Shown: positions 16,373 through 25,317, numbered from the stretch's first letter. The stretch: 34,545 bases of DNA from Candidatus Woesebacteria bacterium (GCA_018060845.1 JAGOVG010000008.1:1-34545); one strand, 5' to 3'. Program-made: numbers and translations. The notes: a model not told the origin generated them from the sequence alone.

Positions 16373-17876
16373 TTTGATCCTTTTTATAGAGAATGAGGGG
16401 AAGAAGTATTGTAATAACGATACCGACAGAAAGTAGGTAATGTAGCTGTTCTAGATTGAGGTACGGTGAGAGCCACAAATTGTAAGGCAGTGAACTAGAT
16501 TTGTTTACTTTAATCAGGTTCAGGTTGTATTGATAGTCATCAGGAATCCGATCCACTAAGGACTCAGTATATACATCAGGTGGCACTACTGTTGTGGTAA
16601 GGGCGCCAGCAACTGATACATATACGCTCGGAATGAGGAGCAATAAAGTTATAGCTAAAGGAATTATTTTTGATTTAATATTTGATAAATATAGACTCAC
16701 GAATACTGACAAAAAAGCAGTAGTTGGCAACAAATAACGTGGTCCAAATGACCAACCACCCCATGGATCATTAAACGTAGCATAAATAATCAAATTTAGT
16801 GCAATTGTTGAGATGGTGATAGCATGCAAAGGAGTGTTTAGCTTGGATGCCCAGATGTAAATTATGCCAAGAAGACCAACGATTAATACCGGGAAGTAAT
16901 AGAAGATGCCGCGCGTGTCGCTAAATATAAGCGTGTAATATCCACGAATTTGCCGCTCAGTATCAAATTGCTTAAATTTCTCTTTAGTTGCAGATGTGGT
17001 AGTTGGAGTAATGTGAAGCTGTGTGTTTACACTATCAGGAGGGTATATGGCACGTCCCAACCTTTGTCCAAGCTTAAATGGTGAACCGGCCGCAGTGTTA
17101 TTATATAAACCAAAAATTAATAACGGAATTAATAGCCCTACTACAAAGAGCGTAATATTTGGGTTTATGTGCAGTTGGATTGGATTCTTATAGCGATCAT
17201 AAATGACTCTAAAGAACTTAATACAATAATAGACAAGTTGAGGCATGAATAGAAGCGAGTTAGGTATATCTACCATTATCCCTAAGCCGTATAGAATACC
17301 GAAAATAACAGCCCGCAAAAAAGTTATCTCCTTGTAGATGAGTAAAGTCAGAGAGACACCAATTGCAACACTAATACTATGCTGCGTAAGTGTACCTGAG
17401 TATGCATGTGCGTTTGTAGCAAACGCATAAAGTAGACCAGCAAACATCGCGTATGACTGTTTGGCACCCATGGCTTTTGCCAATCTTGCTATCAAATAGA
17501 TGTTGATTACTGATGTTACTGATATGAAACCAAAAGTGAATAATTGCGGATAACCTATAATTTTACCAAGAGCATACGACGGCAATGCTAGTAATGCTAC
17601 ACCAGGTGTAAAGATGGAGATATAACGATTATTTACTTTTGATAAGTCAGGCGAAGCTAGGGCAGCCAGTTCAGAATTAAGAAATATTGTTCTGTCTTCG
17701 AAAAGTGATCTTACTAAGGCATAACGAGAAGAACTATGTGAACTCTCAAAAGCAGATGTTTCGTAGTTATCTAGAAAACTGCTATTTTGGTATACGCTAT
17801 TCTTGTCACCTTTAACTGCGAATAAGGTGAAAATCAAGCCTAGTAAAAAGATAGCTAAAAATTTTGTTATTCTCAT
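16365..17876 (-). CDS. polytopic membrane protein, probable GT-C-like glycosyltransferase
   Basis: A 503-aa protein with about eleven membrane helices. The N-terminal loop between helices 1 and 2 is long (about 22-85) and contains S-S-R-Y-A-L-V-R-S-L and N-R-Y-I-S-I-F-T-P-G, a layout seen in PMT/ArnT-like and related bacterial GT-C proteins, but without the sharp acidic motif of the neighbouring gene. D-P-W-G-G-W-S-F-G-P-R-Y-L-L-P near residue 377 is a strongly conserved-looking outer loop typical of this group. It overlaps the GT4 gene by 4 bp. Function as a sugar transferase is inferred from topology and neighbours; a polymerase (Wzy-like) role is the main alternative. Confidence 0.65.
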   Translation of the reverse strand: MRITKFLAIFLLGLIFTLFAVKGDKNSVYQNSSFLDNYETSAFESSHSSSRYALVRSLFEDRTIFLNSELAALASPDLSKVNNRYISIFTPGVALLALPSYALGKIIGYPQLFTFGFISVTSVINIYLIARLAKAMGAKQSYAMFAGLLYAFATNAHAYSGTLTQHSISVAIGVSLTLLIYKEITFLRAVIFGILYGLGIMVDIPNSLLFMPQLVYYCIKFFRVIYDRYKNPIQLHINPNITLFVVGLLIPLLIFGLYNNTAAGSPFKLGQRLGRAIYPPDSVNTQLHITPTTTSATKEKFKQFDTERQIRGYYTLIFSDTRGIFYYFPVLIVGLLGIIYIWASKLNTPLHAITISTIALNLIIYATFNDPWGGWSFGPRYLLPTTAFLSVFVSLYLSNIKSKIIPLAITLLLLIPSVYVSVAGALTTTVVPPDVYTESLVDRIPDDYQYNLNLIKVNKSSSLPYNLWLSPYLNLEQLHYLLSVGIVITILLPLILYKKDQNE

Positions 17877-19114
17877 ATTTTGTAAGCCTCGCTAGATTTG
17901 TAGAGTAGCTTAATTAACTTACTTATCTGTTTTGTAAAATTATATTTAGATCTAGATAGAGAATAATTGCTACTAGAGTAGTTATTATACAAATCTGAAT
18001 TGGTTAATAAAAGGTAGATTGCCTCAGCCATTCTAATTGCATTTTTTTCTGGAACTACCGAGCCGCCGAAGTTGTCACTAGCTAGTTCTATAGAAGTTGC
18101 ATTAGAGGCAATCACCATCGGTAGAGACGAAGCCATCGCTTCTAAGTACATCGCTGGCATAGACTCAGATATTGACCCTGAGACGAATAAATCACTCTCT
18201 TTGTAATATGTGCCTATAATGTGTTTTGGAACATATCCTATGAATTTTACATATTCATTTAAACTATACTTTTTAACTAACTTTTCTAAGTTATTTAATT
18301 CCGGCCCATCGCCAATAATATTAAGCTCAGCCTGTCTATAATTGAGTATATTAACGAGGTGATTAAAGGCAGCGATTACGGTTACAAAATCTTTACGTCG
18401 CACTAAATAGCCAACTGAAATAACTCTATACTTATTACGTTTCAAAAGTTTTCTTGGCTTACTAAGAAATGACGTAGTGTCTGAACCTATGGTTAGTCGT
18501 GTGAGTTTTTTTAACTGCAAACTAGAAAGGAGGTCTAGAGAGGCATGGTCTTTCGCAACTACTAGACTTGCTCTTTGGAGCGTTTGGTTAGAAAGATTCT
18601 GACTTAGCGACTTGAATTTATAAAATACTGAATCGATTATCCTTGTTAATTTGAGGAAGAAATCGGTGGAATAGCTTTTCCTGCCCATAGACCTGCCTTC
18701 GTCAGCTGCTAAAAAGGTATGTGGTGCTACGATCGGACCTATCACTGTTGCCACTTTTCTGGCACTAGAAAGAAGCAATATATTAAATGTTTCCCCGATT
18801 GCAAAAGGACCATTATGCCAGAGAAGATCGTAGTGATTCTTAGATAAAAGTAATAGCCCTTTAACATAAACCCAGAAGATGAACCGAAGTCTAAGAAGTA
18901 TAGAGATATATTGTGGCTTACTCCCTAACATGGCGTGTATATTTAGGTTTCCAATTTTATTTTCTTGCATGTATGCCACTAAGACGTCTCCAGAAACATT
19001 TTTATACTCACTGAGTGCTGTCAGATAGTCATAGGCACGTGTATACTCACTCCCATCTTGAGGATTCGGACAATAGTGTAATGGCGCGATTAAGATAGAT
19101 AGCTTATGATTCAT
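17873..19114 (-). CDS. GT4-family glycosyltransferase
   Basis: A 413-aa retaining glycosyltransferase of the GT-B fold. The C-terminal donor domain shows V-I-S-V-G-Y-L-V-R-R-K-D-F at about 231-243, E-L-N-I-I-G-D-G-P-E at 263-272 and the E-x7-E element S-E-S-M-P-A-M-Y-L-E (Glu317 and Glu325). The N-terminal domain is less conserved and has a hydrophobic stretch (about 70-90) that may dip into the membrane. It overlaps the fusion gene by 11 bp and the next gene by 4 bp. It would add a sugar from a nucleotide donor to a lipid-linked glycan in the cytoplasm. Acceptor and donor are unknown. Confidence 0.9.
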   Translation of the reverse strand: MNHKLSILIAPLHYCPNPQDGSEYTRAYDYLTALSEYKNVSGDVLVAYMQENKIGNLNIHAMLGSKPQYISILLRLRFIFWVYVKGLLLLSKNHYDLLWHNGPFAIGETFNILLLSSARKVATVIGPIVAPHTFLAADEGRSMGRKSYSTDFFLKLTRIIDSVFYKFKSLSQNLSNQTLQRASLVVAKDHASLDLLSSLQLKKLTRLTIGSDTTSFLSKPRKLLKRNKYRVISVGYLVRRKDFVTVIAAFNHLVNILNYRQAELNIIGDGPELNNLEKLVKKYSLNEYVKFIGYVPKHIIGTYYKESDLFVSGSISESMPAMYLEAMASSLPMVIASNATSIELASDNFGGSVVPEKNAIRMAEAIYLLLTNSDLYNNYSSSNYSLSRSKYNFTKQISKLIKLLYKSSEAYKI

Positions 19115-22100
19115 AGTATTTTCTACCTATATTTAGATATCCGTCACGGTTAACACTAGGAATACTGTATTTAGTTAATAATATGTATGGAATCAACTTC
19201 TTTTCCTTTGAATTCAGTATTAGTTTTTTGTTAGTCGAGATGGACTCTAACAATTTACATAGTGTCAGATCATAACTCTTTAGTGTATATACACCATGTT
19301 CGAGATCTAGGAGATAATAACTGTCACCTCGTTTAATAATGTTTTCTGGCTTTAGATCACGATGGGCGAAGACAAGTTCCTTAGAGTCAAATTGTATCAG
19401 TGAATAGAGTGATGAAACAAATACTCTTGTTAAGAAGGGGGCCTGACGAAGAGAGTTAGTGATAATCCCAACTATATATAGCCAGAGTGATCCGAGAATT
19501 AAATCGTAATTGCTTAGTCGCTTTACTTTGGATCTTTGCTTTTTGGTTAGGGTGCTGTAGTTTAGTTGATTTAAGGATGGTAGTACGAAGTCGTAGATTT
19601 CTTTATATGTAATAGCTTCATCTTTGTTATTGTCAATATACTGATTCACTATTGAGAGAGTATTTTTTGATTCCAGAATGTCTACTACTGCAGGAGTACA
19701 GAGTTTTTTACTAGTCTTTGACAAGGCGAGAGCACGAGCTAAGTTTATTGAGTTTTCTGCTTCCCGAATTAAATTATAGTAGTGATAATCTTTTTGTTTG
19801 TAAATGTATGACTTGATAATGAATTTATCATGTCCCTTAGAATATAGTCCCACATGATATTTGGTACTTTTGTTAGAGCTACTGAGTTTTCTTATTTCTT
19901 TATACTCAGGCACATTGATGTGATTCATTGCTTTAAAATTTTTATTTGTAGAGCTAAAACTGTCCCAAAGCTGCAATAAAAGATGCTTACCAACTGGTTC
20001 TGTTATCATTTTGGTAGATAGCAAACCAATTAAGAGTGAAGTGCTTTTTTCCCAGTCAAACTGGCTAGCCCATTTGATTGCTTTATTCGAAAGTTGTGAT
20101 CGCAAACTATTGTTTTGGATAAGTTTGATAACCATTTCTGATAACTCAGTAGTATTGCCATACTCAAATAAGTATCCACTTTCTCCATCCTTTACAGCAT
20201 CGCGGAGGCCAGGAACGTTGCTGGCTACAATCGGAGTACCACAAGCATTTGCTTCGATTGTGGTAATTCCCCATCCTTCGATTAAGCTAGGATTTACGAA
20301 AACCCAAGATTCTTGATATAGTTTTAATTTCTCTTTTTCACTAACTTTACCGACAAACTTAATACAATGATCGAGCTTACGTTTAACTACTAACTTTTCT
20401 AGGCTGTTTCTTGCAGGGCCATCACCAGCGATTATGCATCTGACTTTGGGAATATCTGACACTACCCTTTTCATAGACTCGATTAAGAGAAATATGCTTT
20501 TGGCGGTTGTAAGACGCCCGAGATAGAGTACGGTCGGGTTGAGAGATTTTTTACCAGGTTTAAATGTATTTAGATCTACTCCATTGTAAACAATCTGTGG
20601 GTTCTGACTAGTCAAATTATGAGAGTTTATTGCTTCTTTACTACTCGGACTAACAGTCATTACCTCGGTTTTTCTATAAACTAAGGGCATAATCCTTTTC
20701 TCTAAGAACTGTGCTATATAGGAAAATGGTGGGATTAAGCTAGTCCTAAATACATCCTGATGAACGTGATGTATTAGTAACACTACTTTCTCTTTTACAT
20801 ATAAAGGAGTGAAAAATGGCAAACCATTCTCACTATCAATAATCACGTCGTATCTACCCCTAAATCGGAAGTAGTAGTATAAGAAGGCCCAAACATATAC
20901 TAGGTAAAATCCTCCACGCCGAATCACTCTAACTCCGTCAATCTTCTCATGTCTTATGCTTTTGCCATCATTACCCGAGAATATTGTCACTTGATGTCCG
21001 CTCTTGACCATCCGTTTACTCAACTCGTGAATATATACTTCTGCACCACCTGCCCACTTATGCCGGAGGTCTCGCCAGTTAAAGATAAGTACGCGGAGAT
21101 ATCCTTGAGGGAGTGGAGGTAAAGGAGGTAGAGGCTTAAATAACCCAAAAAAGTCTACTGTTGCATCCAGGATACTTTTGACTAAGTCGTAGTAGTAATT
21201 AGAAATTAGAATAACAATAAAACATGCGAGCGAACTACCGAATGAAACTATTACTAGTGATTCTATTGAGGAGTGAAGTAGTGACATTATAAATGCTTGT
21301 GCAAGACTAAAAATGAATCCAAGAACTGGGAAAATATATCTTTTTTGAACTTGTTGATAGGTGATAATAGTTGAGCTAATAGAGAACAGAGCTACACCTA
21401 TGGTATAGAGTGGCAGATACTGAACAATTTCTTTTGTTTGTGATCCCCATAGTAACGGAGCAGTAACTGAACCAAAGAAGCCAAAAATAGCTACAGCGAA
21501 AAGATTGGCAGATGTAACTAGTAGCATGATGCGAGAGAAGTTTCTCTTTGGATTGATACCTGATCCGAGATCTTTACTTGTATATGGAATTACAAACTGA
21601 CTAAATGTATTACCCATGAAATATACCATCTTGCCAGAAAGAGAGAGGTAACTATAAAGCCCTGCTTCGATCGGACTAAGAAAATGTTTAGCGATAATAA
21701 TATCTAGACTTAGATAAGCTACTTTTGAGAGCGTACTAAGGAGTGATGTTATATAAAATTTCTTGGAAATGAGTTCTACCTGACTATCATCTACTATAAG
21801 TGAGTTTTTGTGATCTTGGCGACGACTTTGATTCCATTCAATTCCTAGCATTAGGAGCATCGCTATTGGAGTTGAAAGGTAGATAAGATCGGCTAGATCT
21901 AGCCCTACAAATAGACTAGTGAGGAGTAGTTTTGAGATCGATTCAATGACCGTGGTTAGCGCAGGAATAGTAAATAGTAGTATTCCGGTTAAATACCCAC
22001 CAGTAATAGCGCTTAATGTACTTATTATCCATAGTGGACTAAAGATAATTAGTAGATTAGGAGTCTCTAGCTTGAAGAAATTCTGTAAAATAGGGATACT

Positions 22101-24578
22101 CAAAATCCAAAATAGAGAAACAATCCCTACAGGCAGAATAATTTTTCGAGTTATTCGAGTCAGATGACCATTTATAGGCTTACCATACTTTCCAACTACG
22201 AAAGCTGTGCTGTGACTGACTGCCTTACCAAGAGGATTAGTAAGAATCGAGGCTATATACAATAAGCTCGAGAATAAACTCAGATCTCCAAATGAAGTGA
22301 TATCTAGCCTACGCGACAAATACGCGTTATAGAGGAAGTTCATAAAATTGCCGAATACATTAGCAAGCACCATAACACCACCGGCATTCCAGACCGAGTT
22401 AATACGATCTACCAACTTCTGCAGAGAGCGAGAACGAACATTAGTAGTACGATTAATCAATACAGACTTTTTGGTTTTGGTCAGACCGTGCAGCGTCTTT
22501 TCCCAGTAGTGTGGTTTGGTAATTAGCTGGACTAGGGCGACGGCTGCGGCGTAGCTGATCGCGAGCCAGTAGAGAGGGATTAGGAGCACATACTTAATGA
22601 GCTCCCAGTGTCCACGTTTGGCGCAGCCAATCATGTAGTTGTAGAGCGCGATAAAGTTGCCCAGGAGGAGCGAGGTCACTGCCATATAAAAAACAACCGC
22701 GGGGTAGATACTCTCGATAAAGGCGCCGACCTGAGCGTAGAGGACAAAGTAACTGATAGTCATGATCCACAAATATGGGTTGATCAAAATAAAGGCGATC
22801 TTGCCACCGACGATTAGGTTAAAGAGGAGTGCGTGGACCCCCTGCTTTTTGAATAGTGCGACAGGATGGCGCATGTGGACGAGATAAGTCTGCATGTACC
22901 CTTTGAGCCAGCGGGACCGCTGCCTAATCCAGTTACGAAAATTATTATTAGCTTCTTCTAGGGTCGTACTATCTATAATGGCGGTCTGATAGCCGGCGTT
23001 AAATAGGCGGGTACCAAGGTCCGCATCTTCGGTCACATTAAAAGCGTCCCAGCCATGAAGATCGCGTAGGAGCTGAGTCTTAAAGTGGTTGCTGGTACCA
23101 CCAAGTGGAATCGTGGTCTTAATAGACTGGAGCCCTGGTAGGATGACGTCAAACCAAAGACTGTACTCGGCAGTAAAGAAGCGAGTCAGGAGATTGTCGC
23201 GACTATTAAAGTAATTCAATTTGGCTTGGACACAACCGATTTTGTCATGACTCTGAGACAGAGCTAGGTAGGCTTTTTTGAGCTGAAGTGGCTCGGGCTT
23301 GTCCTCGGCATCGTAGATAACTACATACTCACCTTTAACAAAAGCTAGACCATAGTTGCAGGCCTTTGGTTTGGTCTTGGGGTAGCTGTGCGGGACTATG
23401 ATCGTTCGATAGTGCGCGGGGAGGTCTAGCTCTTTGGCCATTTTGATAGACTCTTTGTCATCTTCTTCGAGTAAGAGCAAAATATCTAGTTTGGTTTTGG
23501 GATAATCGAGGCCATCCATAGAGTGGATAAACTCAGGGAGCACATTGGCTTCTTTGTAGAGCGGGACGAGGATCGAGTAGATCGGAAGATCTTTGTCTTT
23601 GATGCTCGCTAGCTCATCACTAGTTGCGATAATCTCAGGAGGAAAGTGCAGACTCTTGAGTGTGACATAGAGATTAAAGAGTACGTCTATCAAATAGATC
23701 AAGCTTAAGGTGGCAGTGAGAACGATCAAGGTACTAATAGGCTCGACCACAAATCCCCAGCCGATCGCTATCACTAGCGCGGAGATGAGCGTGACCTGCC
23801 ATGGGGCAAAGGTCTTGAGGGCTGAGATGTGATGAGGGAGCGTGGAGTGGGTGACAAAATGATTCTTTTTAAAAGTTACGCCGGCACCGAGCATCTGCTC
23901 GACCGGTAACTTGACATAGACGGGGTTAGAAAAGATGTAGCGAAGAGTCGAGTTGTTTTGGGAGAGCGTCTTTTTGATTTTGGCGAGGAATGGCTTGGGA
24001 CGGCTAACGTGAGGAGTGTCCCTTTTGACTTTGTAGACAGGGAGTCCAAGGTTTTTGGCAGTGTAGCTTAGCTCGGCCTCGATATTCCATTCGTTGAGGG
24101 TGTTGGGATTGAGGTGTGCAAAGACGTGGCGAGGAAAGATCTTAGGACCGCGGTGGAGACGATTCTTAAAGAGCTGTTTCCAAGAGAATGGAGTATAGGT
24201 GAGCCCGTAGCCAGTCCCGATGTTCCTATACTGGGTGAGTAGCTGTGGCATGCAGTCTGCCAGGTCAGCGTCGAGGATAGCGATGTGCTGTCCACGTGCG
24301 ACAGAGTAGCCAGCGAGAATACTGTCGCTCTTACCCAGTCTCGCAGAATTGCGTAGTCGAATAATCTTTATAGGACTAAGACTCGGCATTATATAACTGT
24401 CGGTACCATCGCTACTGCCATCGTCGACTATGATGACCTCTGTTTTTGAGGGTAGTTCGTTGAGGCGATCCTTGAGGTAGATAGCTAGTTTTTGGAGGTT
24501 ATTTTTCTCGTTGTGCGCAGGAATAATCAGGGAGAGGGCGAGCTTGATTTGGTCGTTATTTTTGCTTGTCTTTGCCAT
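19104..24578 (-). CDS. five-module fusion: GT2 - GT2 - Wzx-like flippase - GT4 - kinase-like
   Basis: One open frame of 1824 codons. Modules in order: (1) DPM1/GtrB-like GT2, about 12-230, V-D-D-G-S at 51-55 and D-A-D at 103-105; (2) membrane helices 258-310 and a processive-type GT2, about 332-690, with the Asp motifs Y-D-A-E-D at 422-426 and T-E-D-A-D at 516-520, R-Q-R-S-R-W at 552-557 and later helices; (3) a flippase-like run of about 12 helices, 723-1140; (4) after a proline linker near 1149-1158, a GT4, 1160-1512, G-G-A-E at 1177-1180 and the Glu motif at 1434-1449; (5) a kinase-like domain, about 1540-1824, H-R-D-L-K-P-E-N at 1739-1746 and D-L-E at 1758-1760. Together it could build, flip and modify a lipid-linked glycan. 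Base composition shifts near residue 700. Confidence 0.88.
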   Translation of the reverse strand: MAKTSKNNDQIKLALSLIIPAHNEKNNLQKLAIYLKDRLNELPSKTEVIIVDDGSSDGTDSYIMPSLSPIKIIRLRNSARLGKSDSILAGYSVARGQHIAILDADLADCMPQLLTQYRNIGTGYGLTYTPFSWKQLFKNRLHRGPKIFPRHVFAHLNPNTLNEWNIEAELSYTAKNLGLPVYKVKRDTPHVSRPKPFLAKIKKTLSQNNSTLRYIFSNPVYVKLPVEQMLGAGVTFKKNHFVTHSTLPHHISALKTFAPWQVTLISALVIAIGWGFVVEPISTLIVLTATLSLIYLIDVLFNLYVTLKSLHFPPEIIATSDELASIKDKDLPIYSILVPLYKEANVLPEFIHSMDGLDYPKTKLDILLLLEEDDKESIKMAKELDLPAHYRTIIVPHSYPKTKPKACNYGLAFVKGEYVVIYDAEDKPEPLQLKKAYLALSQSHDKIGCVQAKLNYFNSRDNLLTRFFTAEYSLWFDVILPGLQSIKTTIPLGGTSNHFKTQLLRDLHGWDAFNVTEDADLGTRLFNAGYQTAIIDSTTLEEANNNFRNWIRQRSRWLKGYMQTYLVHMRHPVALFKKQGVHALLFNLIVGGKIAFILINPYLWIMTISYFVLYAQVGAFIESIYPAVVFYMAVTSLLLGNFIALYNYMIGCAKRGHWELIKYVLLIPLYWLAISYAAAVALVQLITKPHYWEKTLHGLTKTKKSVLINRTTNVRSRSLQKLVDRINSVWNAGGVMVLANVFGNFMNFLYNAYLSRRLDITSFGDLSLFSSLLYIASILTNPLGKAVSHSTAFVVGKYGKPINGHLTRITRKIILPVGIVSLFWILSIPILQNFFKLETPNLLIIFSPLWIISTLSAITGGYLTGILLFTIPALTTVIESISKLLLTSLFVGLDLADLIYLSTPIAMLLMLGIEWNQSRRQDHKNSLIVDDSQVELISKKFYITSLLSTLSKVAYLSLDIIIAKHFLSPIEAGLYSYLSLSGKMVYFMGNTFSQFVIPYTSKDLGSGINPKRNFSRIMLLVTSANLFAVAIFGFFGSVTAPLLWGSQTKEIVQYLPLYTIGVALFSISSTIITYQQVQKRYIFPVLGFIFSLAQAFIMSLLHSSIESLVIVSFGSSLACFIVILISNYYYDLVKSILDATVDFFGLFKPLPPLPPLPQGYLRVLIFNWRDLRHKWAGGAEVYIHELSKRMVKSGHQVTIFSGNDGKSIRHEKIDGVRVIRRGGFYLVYVWAFLYYYFRFRGRYDVIIDSENGLPFFTPLYVKEKVVLLIHHVHQDVFRTSLIPPFSYIAQFLEKRIMPLVYRKTEVMTVSPSSKEAINSHNLTSQNPQIVYNGVDLNTFKPGKKSLNPTVLYLGRLTTAKSIFLLIESMKRVVSDIPKVRCIIAGDGPARNSLEKLVVKRKLDHCIKFVGKVSEKEKLKLYQESWVFVNPSLIEGWGITTIEANACGTPIVASNVPGLRDAVKDGESGYLFEYGNTTELSEMVIKLIQNNSLRSQLSNKAIKWASQFDWEKSTSLLIGLLSTKMITEPVGKHLLLQLWDSFSSTNKNFKAMNHINVPEYKEIRKLSSSNKSTKYHVGLYSKGHDKFIIKSYIYKQKDYHYYNLIREAENSINLARALALSKTSKKLCTPAVVDILESKNTLSIVNQYIDNNKDEAITYKEIYDFVLPSLNQLNYSTLTKKQRSKVKRLSNYDLILGSLWLYIVGIITNSLRQAPFLTRVFVSSLYSLIQFDSKELVFAHRDLKPENIIKRGDSYYLLDLEHGVYTLKSYDLTLCKLLESISTNKKLILNSKEKKLIPYILLTKYSIPSVNRDGYLNIGRKYYES

Positions 24579-24589
24579 ATATACACAAA

Positions 24590-24605
24590 GCCTGCAAGCG
24601 CAGGC
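24590..24605 (-). promoter_or_regulatory. leader hairpin of the glycan operon
   Basis: GCCTGC/GCAGGC pairs with a 4-base loop in the untranslated leader between the promoter and the ATG at 24578. It is followed by only three T residues, so it is a poor terminator; it may stabilise the message or modulate translation, since no SD is seen before the start codon. Confidence 0.35.
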
Positions 24606-24632
24606 AAGTCTTCTAGATCAAACTAATACTAA

Positions 24633-24641
24633 ATTATATCA
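24633..24641 (-). promoter_or_regulatory. extended -10 promoter of the glycan operon
   Basis: On the minus strand TGATATAAT is a perfect extended -10 (TGN-TATAAT). No good -35 hexamer lies 16-18 bases upstream, as is usual for extended -10 promoters. It lies downstream of the 5S terminator and about 55 bases before the ATG of the giant fusion gene, so the glycan operon has its own start. Confidence 0.55.
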
Positions 24642-24666
24642 TAGAAGTAAAGTATATAGGACATAC

Positions 24667-24697
24667 AAAAAATCCCGTACCTATGAGGATACGGGAT
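24667..24697 (-). terminator. intrinsic terminator of the 23S-5S transcript
   Basis: On the minus strand an 8-bp stem (ATCCCGTA at 24690-24697 pairing with TACGGGAT at 24672-24679) with a 10-base loop is followed by six T residues. It stands 22 bases after the end of 5S rRNA and before the glycan operon promoter. Confidence 0.88.
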
Positions 24698-24718
24698 AAC
24701 ACAATATTAGCAACACTA

Positions 24719-24842
24719 ATGTCCCGGCAATGATCTATTTTCGCAGTTAGTTAAATCAACTACTATCGTCAACGCTGAGGTGTTTCACGACTCTGTTCGG
24801 AATGGGAAGAGGTGGGACCACCTCGCTCAAATCACCGAGACA
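24719..24842 (-). rRNA. rrf: 5S ribosomal RNA
   Basis: The conserved core C-C-G-A-A-C-A-G-A-G and the G-A-G-G-T-G-G-T-C-C-C-A-C-C helix are clear on the minus strand. Terminal helix: ATGTC(T)CGG at the 5' end pairs with CCGGGACAT at the 3' end, which sets the ends to within a few bases. It follows 23S by about 95 bases and precedes a strong terminator. Between 23S and 5S a hairpin of the form GGGTG-GAC/GTTCACCC (near 24874-24895) may be a processing site. Confidence 0.93.
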
Positions 24843-24906
24843 TGAGTATCGCTAATATATGTAAAAGTGCGGGGTGAACACGAATGTCCACCCGTACATT
24901 TTTATA

Positions 24907-24925
24907 CTTTAAATAGTGAAGAGTA
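24907..24925 (-). other. 3' arm of the pre-23S processing stem
   Basis: This trailer segment pairs with the leader arm at 29149-29167: 17 of 19 positions are complementary, with an unbroken 11-bp core. In bacterial pre-rRNA such a stem is cut by RNase III to release pre-23S. The stem encloses 23S and both introns but not 5S or tRNA-Ala. Confidence 0.75.
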
Positions 24926-24962
24926 AGAGTACAGTATCAAACTACTCGTTCGATCATGCGTA

Positions 24963-25012
24963 ATCCAATAAATTGGATCCCATTGACTATCAGAAGATTC
25001 TGATGTCTCTGG
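24963..25012 (-). other. 50-nt two-hairpin insertion near the 23S 3' end
   Basis: In other bacteria the A-G-C-T-G-A-C-C-x-G-T stretch is followed at once by TACTAATA. Here about 50 bases intervene, forming two simple hairpins (TCAGAA/TTCTGA and ATCCAAT/ATTGGAT), and the following bases read TACGCATG instead. It lies in the last exon close to helix 1. It may be an expansion segment or a short element excised or tolerated in mature rRNA. Confidence 0.55.
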
Positions 25013-25274
25013 ACAGGTCAGCTAAACACTTTGCAGTGCGTACACCTCCTGCCGATTACCTGGTGGTCTTCCAGGGATCTACCGTCTATATTTCTATAAA
25101 CAAGGAATTCTCATCTTGGGGCGTGTTTCCCGCTTAGATGCTTTCAGCGGTTATCACTTACCAACGTAGCTACTCTGCGATGCGTCTGACGACTACAACA
25201 GAAACACTAGCGGTTGGCTCACTCCGGTCCTCTCGTACTAAGAGCAACCCCCCTCAAAATTCCAACGCTGATAA

Positions 25275-25317
<43 letters not shown>

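Larger units (their letters stand above)
14200..22450. other. low-GC segment inside the glycan operon
   Basis: Sample lines within this stretch run at about 35-37% GC (for example near 17.2 and 18.0 kb), whereas sample lines outside it run at 50-55% (near 5.0, 9.3 and 23.3 kb). The change is visible by eye near 22.45 kb and 14.2 kb; edges are approximate to about 100 bases. The segment holds the last 1100 residues of the giant fusion protein, the GT4, the membrane protein, the dehydrogenase and most of the GT-C-like gene. It spans soluble as well as membrane genes, so hydrophobic composition alone does not explain it. No transposase or integrase is visible at either edge. Confidence 0.65.

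Noticed and set aside
14200-22450. A genomic island with integrase or transposase
   Set aside because: No integrase, transposase, terminal repeats or tRNA site is seen at either edge; homologous recombination fits better.
24590-24605. The hairpin in the glycan operon leader as an intrinsic terminator
   Set aside because: Only three T residues follow and it lies between a good promoter and the start codon; the real terminator is at 24667-24697.
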